Source: Actinomycetes bacterium (GTDB lineage: Bacteria > Actinomycetota > Actinomycetes > Mycobacteriales > Mycobacteriaceae). From it: DNA of 63,624 nucleotides. Positions 8,488 to 16,362 of this stretch are shown in pieces. The notes below the pieces were generated by a model. That model was not told where the DNA came from. It searched no databases and saw only the letters and a program-made list of their open reading frames with translations. Numbering within the stretch: position 1 is the first letter of the stretch; every line of letters starts with the position of its first letter. The stretch lies in the NCBI GenBank assembly GCA_023461275.1, contig JAEYMI010000059.1, positions 1 through 63,624 of the forward strand. The letters are read 5' to 3'. The translations under genes and the position numbers were made by a program.

Positions 8488-9224
8488 CGAGATTCTTCTT
8501 TCACACTGACGGGCCACCCCGCGCGGGTCTTCGCGCGCGGGGTGGCGTAGGTGAGGTGTTTCGACGTCGTGAGTCCGAGCTGAATCAACGACTCTGCTTG
8601 CGCGACAGCGGCGCTGACACCGTCGACGACCGGAACGCCGAGCTTCTCCGACAGCGTCGAATCGAGCCCGGACATTCCGGCGCAGCCGAGGACCAGGACT
8701 TCGGCGCCCTTGTCGATGGCACGATGGCCTGCGTCGTAGAGGTCGCCGATGACGTCGTCACGTCGGTCTTCGAGATCGAGCACCGGGATGTCGGCGGCCT
8801 CAATGGCCGCACACCGATCGAGGAGCCCGGCCGATTGCAGACTGTCGCGAATCTGCATTCGCGCCCGCGGCAACGTCGTGACCACCCCAAACCTCGGTCC
8901 CAGAAACAGCGCGGTCGTTGCCGACGCCTCGGTGATATCGACGACAGGTATGTCGAGTAGCTCACGGGCACCTTCACGGCCATGCTCGCCGTAGCCTGCC
9001 ATCACTACGGCGTCGACGTTGTCGGGCAACGAGTGCAAGCGGTCGAGAACGGCTGCCGCGGTGACAAAGCTGTCGTAGTAGCCTTCCGCCGACTCAGGAC
9101 CCCACGTCGGGCACATCCAGATGATCTCGGTACCTTGGCGTGCCCGCAATTGTGCCTGCACACCAATGGATTCCGTCATGGCTCTCGACGTATTGCAGTT
9201 CATCACCACGATTCGGCAACTCAT
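8484..9224 (-). CDS. Aspartate/glutamate/hydantoin racemase-family protein, first catalytic Cys replaced
   Basis: A 246-aa member of the Asp/Glu/hydantoin racemase superfamily. Typical motifs are NTS near the N-terminus (residues 11-13), the PVVDITEAS strand and the second catalytic-cysteine loop VLGCAGM (Cys181). The first loop, ACFGDPG in hydantoin racemases, here reads AGYGEHG with Gly77 in place of Cys. A two-base proton-transfer mechanism is therefore doubtful, and the protein may be a decarboxylase or isomerase, or may use one cysteine. Both ends overlap neighbours by four bases (ATGA), placing it in a three-gene operon with an NCS1 permease and a 2OG oxygenase. Confidence 0.85.
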   Translation of the reverse strand: MSCRIVVMNCNTSRAMTESIGVQAQLRARQGTEIIWMCPTWGPESAEGYYDSFVTAAAVLDRLHSLPDNVDAVVMAGYGEHGREGARELLDIPVVDITEASATTALFLGPRFGVVTTLPRARMQIRDSLQSAGLLDRCAAIEAADIPVLDLEDRRDDVIGDLYDAGHRAIDKGAEVLVLGCAGMSGLDSTLSEKLGVPVVDGVSAAVAQAESLIQLGLTTSKHLTYATPRAKTRAGWPVSVKEESR

Positions 9225-10750
9225 GACCGGCCATCCGCATCGATGACGTCACGTGAGGGTGCACGGTGAGACCACGAGATCGACAGGTGCACAACGGCTG
9301 CCAGTCCGGCGCCGATGGCCCACGAGAAGGGTGCCCAACCGCTGAATGCCGGTACCAGCGCCAGGATTGCTGCCGGGACAGTCGCAACGACAGTGGCGAT
9401 CAGCGCCCGGGGATTGAAGCCTCGCAGGAAGTAGTACCGGCCGGCACTGTCCTCGGTGTAGAGCTGGTCGACGTCGATGTGACCACGCTTGATCACCCAG
9501 TAGTCGCTGATCAGAACACCGAACAGCGGTCCGAGGAAAGCGCCGAGTCCGCCGACGAAGTACGCGATGGATTCCGGGTTGTTGTAGAGATGCCATGGCA
9601 ACGGCAGCACCGACAGCACTGCGGCGAGCACCCCACCGCGGAAGAAGTTGATCTTCTTCGGCGCCAGGTTGGCGAAATCATATGCGCACGAGATGAAGTC
9701 GGCGACGATATTGATGCCGATGGTGGCGACCACAAAGACCATCGCGCCGATCAGGATGGCCGTGGTGGAGTCGGTCTTCTGGATGAGCTCAACCGGATCG
9801 GTGATCGCTTCGCCGAACACCGTGATGCTTGCCGATGTCACCGTCACCGAGACGATGGCGAAAACGATGAAGTTGACCGGAAGTCCGAAGAAGTTGCCGC
9901 GGATCACGGTTCGCTTGTCGGGAGTGAGCCGACCGAAGTCCGCGAAGTTGACCAGGAAGGTGGCGAAGAAGGACACGTTAAGCGCGATGGCCGCCAGCAT
10001 GCCGTGAGCCAGGGAAAGTCCGTGAGCCTGGTGCGGGCTGAGATTGAACGAGATGTGTCCGCCGGCTTTGACGATCATCCAGATCATCAGGATGAACATC
10101 ACCACCCAGACGGCCGGGCCTGCCCAATCCTGGAACTTGCGAATGGCTTCCATTCCACGGCGTACCACGGCGAGCTGGATGACCCACATCATGGCGAAGC
10201 AGATCCAGCCCAAGGCGTGTAGTCCGAGGAACTGCGGATGAGTCAATGGCTCGAAGAACCCGAAGTTCAACCGCAGCAACGCAATCTGTAGTCCGGTGGA
10301 ACCCAGGTAGGTCAGGATGCCGTAGTAGATGACGGCGATGGTGGCGCGGATCAACGCCGGAACGTTGGCGCCCCAGACCCCGAAACTCGATCGGGCGAGG
10401 ACCGGGAATGGCACGCCGGTGCGCTGGCCGGCCAAGCCGCTGAGGTTCATCAGTCCCCAGATGATCAAGACGCTGGCGGCGAGCGCGATGAATACCTGAA
10501 TACCATTGAGTCCCATGAAGAACAACGACGCGGCAAAGGTATACACGGTGATCGAGTGGATGTCCTGCATCCACATGGCAAAGATGTCGTACACCTTCCA
10601 CGTGCGCTTCTCGACGGGCGCGAGGTCGGAGTTGTACAGCCGCGGTGAGTAGTTGGCGGGTGTGGTCTCGATGTCGGTGGTCATGGCAGTTGGTACCGAA
10701 TCAGGTCTCGGATGTGAGGTCGGAGACGGGGAGGTGGCGTCGATGGACAT
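9221..10750 (-). CDS. NCS1 family nucleobase/hydantoin:cation symporter
   Basis: A 509-aa transporter with about 12 membrane segments. Family features are the N-terminal cytoplasmic PRLYNSDLAPVEKRTWKVYD, the helix 1 WMQDIHSI motif, and the substrate-site region FARSSFGVWGANVPALIRA-like (ARSSFGVWGANVPALI). A late SDYWVIKRGHIDVDQLYTED loop is also present. These match the allantoin/uracil/hydantoin branch (PucI/Mhp1-like). I chose the start at 10750, with GGAG seven bases upstream, over a later ATG at 10684. It is the first gene of the permease-racemase-oxygenase operon and follows a hairpin-rich leader with a small ORF. Confidence 0.92.
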   Translation of the reverse strand: MSIDATSPSPTSHPRPDSVPTAMTTDIETTPANYSPRLYNSDLAPVEKRTWKVYDIFAMWMQDIHSITVYTFAASLFFMGLNGIQVFIALAASVLIIWGLMNLSGLAGQRTGVPFPVLARSSFGVWGANVPALIRATIAVIYYGILTYLGSTGLQIALLRLNFGFFEPLTHPQFLGLHALGWICFAMMWVIQLAVVRRGMEAIRKFQDWAGPAVWVVMFILMIWMIVKAGGHISFNLSPHQAHGLSLAHGMLAAIALNVSFFATFLVNFADFGRLTPDKRTVIRGNFFGLPVNFIVFAIVSVTVTSASITVFGEAITDPVELIQKTDSTTAILIGAMVFVVATIGINIVADFISCAYDFANLAPKKINFFRGGVLAAVLSVLPLPWHLYNNPESIAYFVGGLGAFLGPLFGVLISDYWVIKRGHIDVDQLYTEDSAGRYYFLRGFNPRALIATVVATVPAAILALVPAFSGWAPFSWAIGAGLAAVVHLSISWSHRAPSRDVIDADGRS

Positions 10751-10775
10751 AGGAATACTCCATGGCAAATGAGCC

Positions 10776-10841
10776 TGCTCAAGCAGGCAGAGATGAGCGG
10801 ACGACCGATGACGATCGGTCGATACGACGACCCAACGGGTC
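10776..10841 (-). promoter_or_regulatory. Hairpin-rich 5' leader of the NCS1 operon (possible attenuator)
   Basis: Between the small ORF and the permease start are three perfect hairpins in series. GCCTGCT-tg-AGCAGGC lies at 10776-10791, just ahead of the GGAG site. An 8-bp stem with a 4-nt loop lies at 10802-10821. A 5-bp stem GACCC/GGGTC lies at 10829-10841. Serial hairpins after a short translated ORF suggest attenuation or an RNA switch. I could not match a known riboswitch class. Confidence 0.45.
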
Positions 10842-10924
10842 GAATGAAAGATGCGGAAGTCACACGCAGCATTCGTGCTGGTGGATGCACAACCAGTGGG
10901 CACGCAGATTGGTGCCCTAGCGTC

Positions 10925-11035
10925 TCACGCTCGGACGCGGCCCAGCGCCAACGAGAGCATGGCAAGACGTGAGCGCTGGAATGCGGTGGCGCGCAGGCAG
11001 TCTTCAACGGTGAACGTGATACCACGAACACTCAT
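10925..11035 (-). CDS. Small ORF (36 aa), putative leader peptide of the NCS1 operon
   Basis: An ATG at 11035 is preceded by GTGGAGGTTCTC, an excellent GGAGG ribosome binding site at five to six bases. The 36-aa product starts MSVRGITFTVEDCL, is rich in Arg/Leu/Ala, and ends GRVRA at a TGA (10925-10927). It has no signal peptide. It lies 174 bp upstream of the permease start on the same strand, with several hairpins between. This is the arrangement of a regulatory leader peptide, though a small functional protein is possible. I recognise no family. Confidence 0.5.
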   Translation of the reverse strand: MSVRGITFTVEDCLRATAFQRSRLAMLSLALGRVRA

Positions 11036-11118
11036 GAGAACCTCCACGGACCGACAGCGACTTGGAGCAAGGCTATCGGCGACCCGCTACGGGACTATTG
11101 CCGAATGTATCGGTGGTG

Positions 11119-12363
11119 TTAACCATCCTCGGCGTCCGGATACGTCCCATCACCGAGATCGGGGTCGGGCAATGTGCCATCGGGGTCGATCAGAACCACT
11201 CGCCGACCGTCCTCGCGGACACGACGCATGCCTTCCAAGATCATCCGACGCCCGACGTCGGCGAAGTGACTGACCTGTCCGACGTCGAAAACCACAGTCG
11301 GTGTGTCTGTTTCGTCGGCGGCCAGGGCGTCGAGGACGTACTCAGCGCCGCTGAACTGGATGACGCCCTGCAGTTCGAAGGTCGTGACGTCGTCGGTGCT
11401 GCGGACGTCCCGAAGAACGGTGGTGCCGTAGGGCTCGGCGTCGACCATATGCATGTTCATGTCCGCAGAGAGGCGGCGAAACGCCGCCACACCGCGGCTG
11501 CTGTTTCCGTGTTCGTCGAGCGGCGGCGAGAAGACAGCGATGCCGCACTGGCCGGGAAGGGTTCCCAAGAGACCGCCCGCCACACCGCTTTTCGCTGGAA
11601 TACCGACCGTGGTCAGCCATTCGCCTGCGCCGTCGTACATGCCGCAGCCCGCCATCACCGACATCACCTGACGCGCGATCGGTCTACTCAGAACCCGCTT
11701 GCCGCTGACCGGATGCACGCCACCGTTGGCAAAGCAGGCGCCCATCACGGCAAGATCCTTGGCGGTCACCATGATTGAGCATTGCTGGATGTAGCCGTCG
11801 ACGATGTCGTGTGGCGCGTCGTCGATGATTCCGTAGTTGCGGAGCATGTGTGCGATAGCGAGATTGCGATCAGCTGAGTCCATTTCGGACTTATGCAGCG
11901 CCTGATCGACGGATAGCTCGCGGCCGGCGAGTGTGGAGAAGAAGCTCCGCGCCCGTTCGACGCGTGCCTCGACGTCGGCATCGTCGTCGATGAGCAGGCC
12001 GTGGGTGGTGATCGCGCCGGCATTGATCATCGGGTTGCGTGGTCGGCAGGTACCGCTTTCGAGCGAGAGTTCGTTGAAGGCCTCACCCGACGGTTCGACG
12101 CCGACCTTCGCCAGGACCGCGTCGAATCCTCGGTCGGTCAACGCTGCGGCATAGGCCAAGGGTTTGGAGATGGACTGGATGGAGAACTCGACGTCGTCGT
12201 CGCCCACGCTGTAGGAACGGCCGTCGACGGTGGTGAGCGCGATGGCGAACAGGTCGGGATCTGCTTCGCCCAGTTCCGGTATGTAATCGGCGAGCTCTCC
12301 GCCCTTTTCGTCAGTGAGAGAATCGAGAACCTCGGTGAGATAGTCGCGGACCGGTGACTGCAT
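11119..12363 (-). CDS. glsA: Glutaminase A with C-terminal STAS domain
   Basis: A 414-aa enzyme hydrolysing glutamine to glutamate and ammonia. The serine-β-lactamase-like glutaminase domain (about 1-305) shows the SISK motif (Ser64, Lys67), NPMINAGAI, and the SGVAGGLLG signature late in the domain. Residues about 320-410 form a STAS domain (ELQGVIQFSGAEYVLDAL, VVFDVGQVSHFADVGRRMI). Bacterial glutaminases are usually about 310 aa, so this is the extended form found in several actinobacteria. STAS domains bind nucleotides or partners, suggesting regulated activity. AAGGAGG lies upstream. It is divergent from the DUF1275 gene. Confidence 0.93.
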   Translation of the reverse strand: MQSPVRDYLTEVLDSLTDEKGGELADYIPELGEADPDLFAIALTTVDGRSYSVGDDDVEFSIQSISKPLAYAAALTDRGFDAVLAKVGVEPSGEAFNELSLESGTCRPRNPMINAGAITTHGLLIDDDADVEARVERARSFFSTLAGRELSVDQALHKSEMDSADRNLAIAHMLRNYGIIDDAPHDIVDGYIQQCSIMVTAKDLAVMGACFANGGVHPVSGKRVLSRPIARQVMSVMAGCGMYDGAGEWLTTVGIPAKSGVAGGLLGTLPGQCGIAVFSPPLDEHGNSSRGVAAFRRLSADMNMHMVDAEPYGTTVLRDVRSTDDVTTFELQGVIQFSGAEYVLDALAADETDTPTVVFDVGQVSHFADVGRRMILEGMRRVREDGRRVVLIDPDGTLPDPDLGDGTYPDAEDG

Positions 12364-12537
12364 GTGGGGACGCCTCCTTGCGTTCCCTGTCCACGGTACC
12401 GACCCACTCCTTCGGGTCGAGTTTCCTCACGCCGATGCCACGCATCGAAGGACCTCACATTTCTGCCGCGAGTCGAGTGGCCTCGCGCGAGCGAAGCGAG
12501 CACGATGCGTATCGAGACCAGCACCAGGAGCCCACCA

Positions 12538-13239
12538 ATGCCTCGACGCATCAACGCCTCTCGTCGACTCGACGCCGCCCGCGGTGTGGACGCCGCGACC
12601 CGCAACCTCTGGTTGATGATCGCGTTGACCTTTGTGACGGGCGTGGTCGACGCCGGCGGCTATCTCGGTCTGGACAAGGTCTTCGTCGGCAACATGACCG
12701 GTAACGTGATCGTGCTCGGTATGGGTGCCGCCGGAGCCGGCGGGCTTCCCGTGCTCGGCCCCGCAATCGCATTGGGCACCTTCGTTGTTGGTGCGGGCAT
12801 CGCAGGAGTGATACTTCGCGGCAAACCTGCTGGATGGAGTCCGTGGCTGACCCTCGTCTGCACCGCGTCGGCGGTGTTGGTGACGATAGCCGCAGTGCTC
12901 TGCGTAGTCGCGGACACGAACTCGTTCGTTCAGGTCGCCGCGGCAGCTGTGACAGCCTGTGCGATGGGTATGCAGGCGGCGGCCGCCCGCAAGGTCGGGG
13001 TCGCCGACGTCACCACGGTCGTCGTGACCTCGACGCTGACCGTGTGGGCGACCGACCTGTTCGCGGCGCCGAGCCGCACGACACTGCTCAACCGTCGCCT
13101 CGCTGCGATCATCTCAATCCTGTTGGGCGCCTTGGTCGGAGCGCTACTTCTGCAGCTCGCGCTGTGGGTGCCGTTTGCGGTGGCCGCGGCTATCGCTGCA
13201 GGCGTGGTGGCCATCGGGCACCGTGCGCACCGGAGCTGA
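12538..13239 (+). CDS. YoaK/DUF1275 family membrane protein
   Basis: A 233-aa inner-membrane protein with six predicted helices. The N-terminal family signature is FVTGVVDAGGYLGLDKVFVG followed by NMTGN, a pattern typical of DUF1275/YoaK. Function is unknown in the family. The frame is open from 12364, but only the ATG at 12538 has a good AGGAG (eight bases away) and removes an Arg/Ser/Pro-rich non-family extension. It is divergent from glsA with 174 bp between. Confidence 0.85.
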   Translation: MPRRINASRRLDAARGVDAATRNLWLMIALTFVTGVVDAGGYLGLDKVFVGNMTGNVIVLGMGAAGAGGLPVLGPAIALGTFVVGAGIAGVILRGKPAGWSPWLTLVCTASAVLVTIAAVLCVVADTNSFVQVAAAAVTACAMGMQAAAARKVGVADVTTVVVTSTLTVWATDLFAAPSRTTLLNRRLAAIISILLGALVGALLLQLALWVPFAVAAAIAAGVVAIGHRAHRS

Positions 13240-13267
13240 CCTAAGCAGCATCCCTACCTTCGGCTCC

Positions 13268-13649
13268 TTACTCCGAAAGATGCTCGTGCACTACAAGAGG
13301 CCCGGAATCTGCCGCGAGATCAAAGACGACGGTCTCACGCTCGGTGAGTTCGCTACCGTCCCCGAGCACCGTCGACACCCGATGCGTCACGATCGCGACG
13401 TGACCGACACAGCACGTCTCGTTCGGTGCTGACGCAGGATGCCACCCGCCAACCGTCGGCGCGCCAGCCACGCCATAGGTCACGGTATGCGTCGACGGTG
13501 ATCGTCACGCCCGGTGTTTCCGGCAGCACGCATCGTGCGCGCGGCGCGAAGCAGCCGAAGTAGGTAAGTTCGTCATTCGAGGCGAACGCGGTCACGAGAT
13601 CGTCGAGGGCCGTCAGCGCTCGTTCGGAAAGATTGTCAGAGTAAGACAT
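13268..13649 (-). pseudogene. SnoaL/NTF2-like protein interrupted by a frameshift
   Basis: Two overlapping reading frames together make one nuclear-transport-factor-2-like protein of about 125 aa. The first (from ATG 13649) gives MSYSDNLSERALTALDDL through GWRADGWRVASCVSTERD and then runs into an Arg-rich tail ending at 13353. The second resumes family-like sequence (VGHVAIVTHRVSTVLGDGS, then ERETVVF and VVHEHLSE) and ends at 13268. The break is near 13405-13420 and needs a one-base change. The start abuts the agmatinase stop, so it is the last gene of that operon. A sequencing error is the main alternative to a true pseudogene. Confidence 0.75.
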
Positions 13650-14690
13650 TCAGCGTCCTTCCACGCGTGAGGTCAAGTCATGCACAGAGTCACGACCGCA
13701 CCGGTTGACTGCCAGCACCGAAAGTAATTCGTAGGCAACGTGTGCCGCGGCGATTCCGGTGATCTCGGCGTGGTCGTATGCCGGGGATACTTCGACGATG
13801 TCGGCGCCTACGATGTCGAGGCCCGACAGCGCACGCAGCGTGTGCAGCAGTTCGCGCGAGGTCATGCCACCGGCTTCCGGCGTGCCGGTTCCGGGGGCAT
13901 GCGCGGGGTCGAGAACGTCGATGTCGACCGACACGTACACCGGACCGCCGGCCAGGCGCCGGCGCATCCGTTCGATCACGCTGGTTAGGCCGTCGACCTC
14001 GTAGTCGTCGGTTCGGATGATCGAGAAGCCCAGCCGCGCATCGTCTTCGAGGTCAACTCGGCTGTACAGCGGACCGCGGATACCAATATGCAGCGAGCGT
14101 TCCATATCGATCAGGCCCTCTTCCGAGGCCCGCCGGAACGGGGTGCCGTGGGTGTAGGGCGCGCCGAAGTAAGTGTCCCAGGTGTCGAGGTGGGCGTCGA
14201 AGTGCAGCACCGCGATCGGCTGACCGTGCAACTTACGCATGGCACGCAGCATGGGCAGTGCGATGGTGTGATCCCCACCCAGGATCAGTGGCGAGGCACC
14301 GTCCTCGCCAAGCGCGGTGATCGACGTGTCGATTGTCGAGATCGCCTCCTCGATGTCGAAGGGATTGACCGCGAGGTCGCCCTGATCGACCACCTGCAGC
14401 GTCGCGAACGGCGAGACATCCAGCGCAGGGTTGTAGGGCCGCAACAACTTCGACGACGATCGGATGTGACCGGGACCGAACCGGGCACCCGGCCGGTAGC
14501 TGACGCCGGTGTCGAACGGGATGCCGACGATGTTGACGTCGCTGCCGGCGACCTGGTCGTGTCGGGGTAGGCGCGCAAATGTTCCTGGTTCGGTGTAGCG
14601 CGGCACGCGCGCCGCGTCGACCTGCCCGACCACCCCGCTGTCGGTGGTGATGAAACTGTTTGCGGCGGAGAAGCTCTCGCTCCTGCTCAT
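13650..14690 (-). CDS. speB: Agmatinase/guanidinobutyrase-type ureohydrolase
   Basis: A 346-aa member of the arginase superfamily, cleaving a guanidino compound to an amine and urea. All Mn-binding motifs are present: GGDHTIALP, HFDAHLDTWD and SVDIDVLDPAHAPGTGTPE. The N-terminal extension (about 40 aa) is usual for actinobacterial agmatinase-like enzymes. Sequence alone cannot separate agmatine from 4-guanidinobutyrate or guanidinopropionate as substrate. Its ATG overlaps the stop of the upstream NCS1 permease by one base (TGATG), so the permease may bring in the guanidino substrate. The frame also allows a GTG at 14702. Confidence 0.9.
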   Translation of the reverse strand: MSRSESFSAANSFITTDSGVVGQVDAARVPRYTEPGTFARLPRHDQVAGSDVNIVGIPFDTGVSYRPGARFGPGHIRSSSKLLRPYNPALDVSPFATLQVVDQGDLAVNPFDIEEAISTIDTSITALGEDGASPLILGGDHTIALPMLRAMRKLHGQPIAVLHFDAHLDTWDTYFGAPYTHGTPFRRASEEGLIDMERSLHIGIRGPLYSRVDLEDDARLGFSIIRTDDYEVDGLTSVIERMRRRLAGGPVYVSVDIDVLDPAHAPGTGTPEAGGMTSRELLHTLRALSGLDIVGADIVEVSPAYDHAEITGIAAAHVAYELLSVLAVNRCGRDSVHDLTSRVEGR

Positions 14691-16207
14691 CAGTGGGTCC
14701 ACTCTTCTCGCTCGGCCGCGGCGTCGTCAGCGGCGATGTCGGCACGGATTTCTCCGGTGTCATGCGGGTCGGTGACCTCAGGGTGCTCGGCAATGAGTGC
14801 CAGTTCGTTGCTGCGGTCCTGCCCCCGACTGAACAGGACGTAGGCGATACCTGATGCCACGAGTCCGACGATGAAGGCGATATCGACTTCTCCCATCGCC
14901 TTCGCGGCGGGTCCGACGAAGAACGGCAGGTCCATGAACGGGATTTCGGCGGCGATGCCGATCAGGAAGGCCAGGATGCCTCGCCACGGCCACGATCCGT
15001 AGACACCGTTGGGCGTGAACAGATCTGCGATCACGTAGTGCCCGCGTCGAATGAAGAAGTAGTCGGTCAGGTTGACCGCCGTCCACGGCACCAGCAGGTA
15101 GAGCATGATCAGTAGCGCGGTGTTCAGCGACTCGGTGGCGTCGGTGAGAGCGACACCCAGGATCAGCCAGATCACGGTCAGCGCAACGATTGTCACCACT
15201 CGGAGCTGCCTCGTCGGGATCACTGACCGGATCGAGTCGATCGCGGTCACCACGGTCAGCATGCCGCTGTAGGCGTTGAGACCCATCGTCGCCACGAGCA
15301 CAGCCGTCGCCACCACCGCGAGGATGCCGCCCAAACCGTTGATCACCTGGTTGCCGCCGGCATTGATCCCCGACAGCGCGTCCGTCGAGCCCAGATAGGT
15401 TGCGAGATAGGCGCCGAGCGGGATCAGCCACGCGGGCGAGGCGAAGGCCCCGACGAAGACCGAGGCGATGATCGACGACGGTTTGGTGTTGCGGGGAAGG
15501 TACCGACTGTAGTCGGAAACGTAAGGCGCATAGGTGATGTTGTAGGACGCCGACACCGAGAACTGCACCAGGAATGCGACGAGCGTGAAGCCGCCCGGAC
15601 CCGACGGGCCGATCGATCCGGTGACCCCGCCGGTCAGGATGCCGACGGTGAGGATTGCCCACAGCGGCAGGGAGATCCAGAAGAGAACTCGAAAGGCGTT
15701 GTGCAACAGATCATGTCCAAAGATGGCCAGGCCGGCGGCCACTGCTGAGATGATGACGGCTACCGCCACCGGATTCCAACCGAAGATCGATTGCAGGCCG
15801 GTCTTGATGATCACCAGGTCGACAACGTTGAATCCGACGAACGTGAACAGCGTGCCGATCAACGGCAAGAGCACACCGCGATAACCGAACTGGGCTCGCG
15901 ACTGGATCATCTGCGGCAGACCGAGCACGGGTCCCTGGGTGGCGTGGAAGGCCATGAACAGGGTGCCGAATGCGATGCCGGCGAGTCCGGCGACGATGGT
16001 CCACCACAGTGACAGGCCCATCGCCGGTCCGACGAAGCCCAGTGCGAGCGTGAATGGCTGGAAGTTGCCGACAAACCAAAAGGGTCCCTGATGAGACACC
16101 TTGCCGTGTCGTTCGCTGTCTGGAACGTAGTCGATCGAGCGGGTTTCTATCGAGGTGGCCCGACGGGCACCGTCGGCGTCCGCGCCCGTGGTGGGTGATG
16201 CCGTCAT
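14690..16207 (-). CDS. NCS1-family permease (purine/cytosine permease-like)
   Basis: A 505-aa symporter with about 12 membrane helices. Family regions include FWFVGNFQPFTLALGFVGP, NVVDLVIIKTGLQSIFG and LTDYFFIRRGHYVIADLF. It differs clearly from the other NCS1 protein in this window, lacking the Mhp1-like ARSSFG loop, and is nearer to the cytosine/purine permease branch. The start is ATG 16207, with AAGGA eight bases upstream; the longer frame is not family-like. It forms an operon with agmatinase and is divergent from a PucR regulator, which likely controls it. A guanidino compound or purine are both possible substrates. Confidence 0.9.
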   Translation of the reverse strand: MTASPTTGADADGARRATSIETRSIDYVPDSERHGKVSHQGPFWFVGNFQPFTLALGFVGPAMGLSLWWTIVAGLAGIAFGTLFMAFHATQGPVLGLPQMIQSRAQFGYRGVLLPLIGTLFTFVGFNVVDLVIIKTGLQSIFGWNPVAVAVIISAVAAGLAIFGHDLLHNAFRVLFWISLPLWAILTVGILTGGVTGSIGPSGPGGFTLVAFLVQFSVSASYNITYAPYVSDYSRYLPRNTKPSSIIASVFVGAFASPAWLIPLGAYLATYLGSTDALSGINAGGNQVINGLGGILAVVATAVLVATMGLNAYSGMLTVVTAIDSIRSVIPTRQLRVVTIVALTVIWLILGVALTDATESLNTALLIMLYLLVPWTAVNLTDYFFIRRGHYVIADLFTPNGVYGSWPWRGILAFLIGIAAEIPFMDLPFFVGPAAKAMGEVDIAFIVGLVASGIAYVLFSRGQDRSNELALIAEHPEVTDPHDTGEIRADIAADDAAAEREEWTH

Positions 16208-16362
16208 GTCGCGTGTCCTTGCGTTGTGGTGGGAGTAATAGTCGTTGCTCCGTTGCGTTCCACCAGGGTGCGACACCTGTGACCTGCGTGAATACTGACA
16301 ATCTATCCATACCGTCTATTACGATTGGATGATATGTACAACGAGATGGCCGGCTGCGACGC

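Noticed and set aside
9266..10222. Plus-strand frame of 318 codons opposite the NCS1 permease
   Set aside because: Composition (His/Asp/Arg-rich, repetitive) and lack of any motif; the opposite strand encodes a clear transporter.
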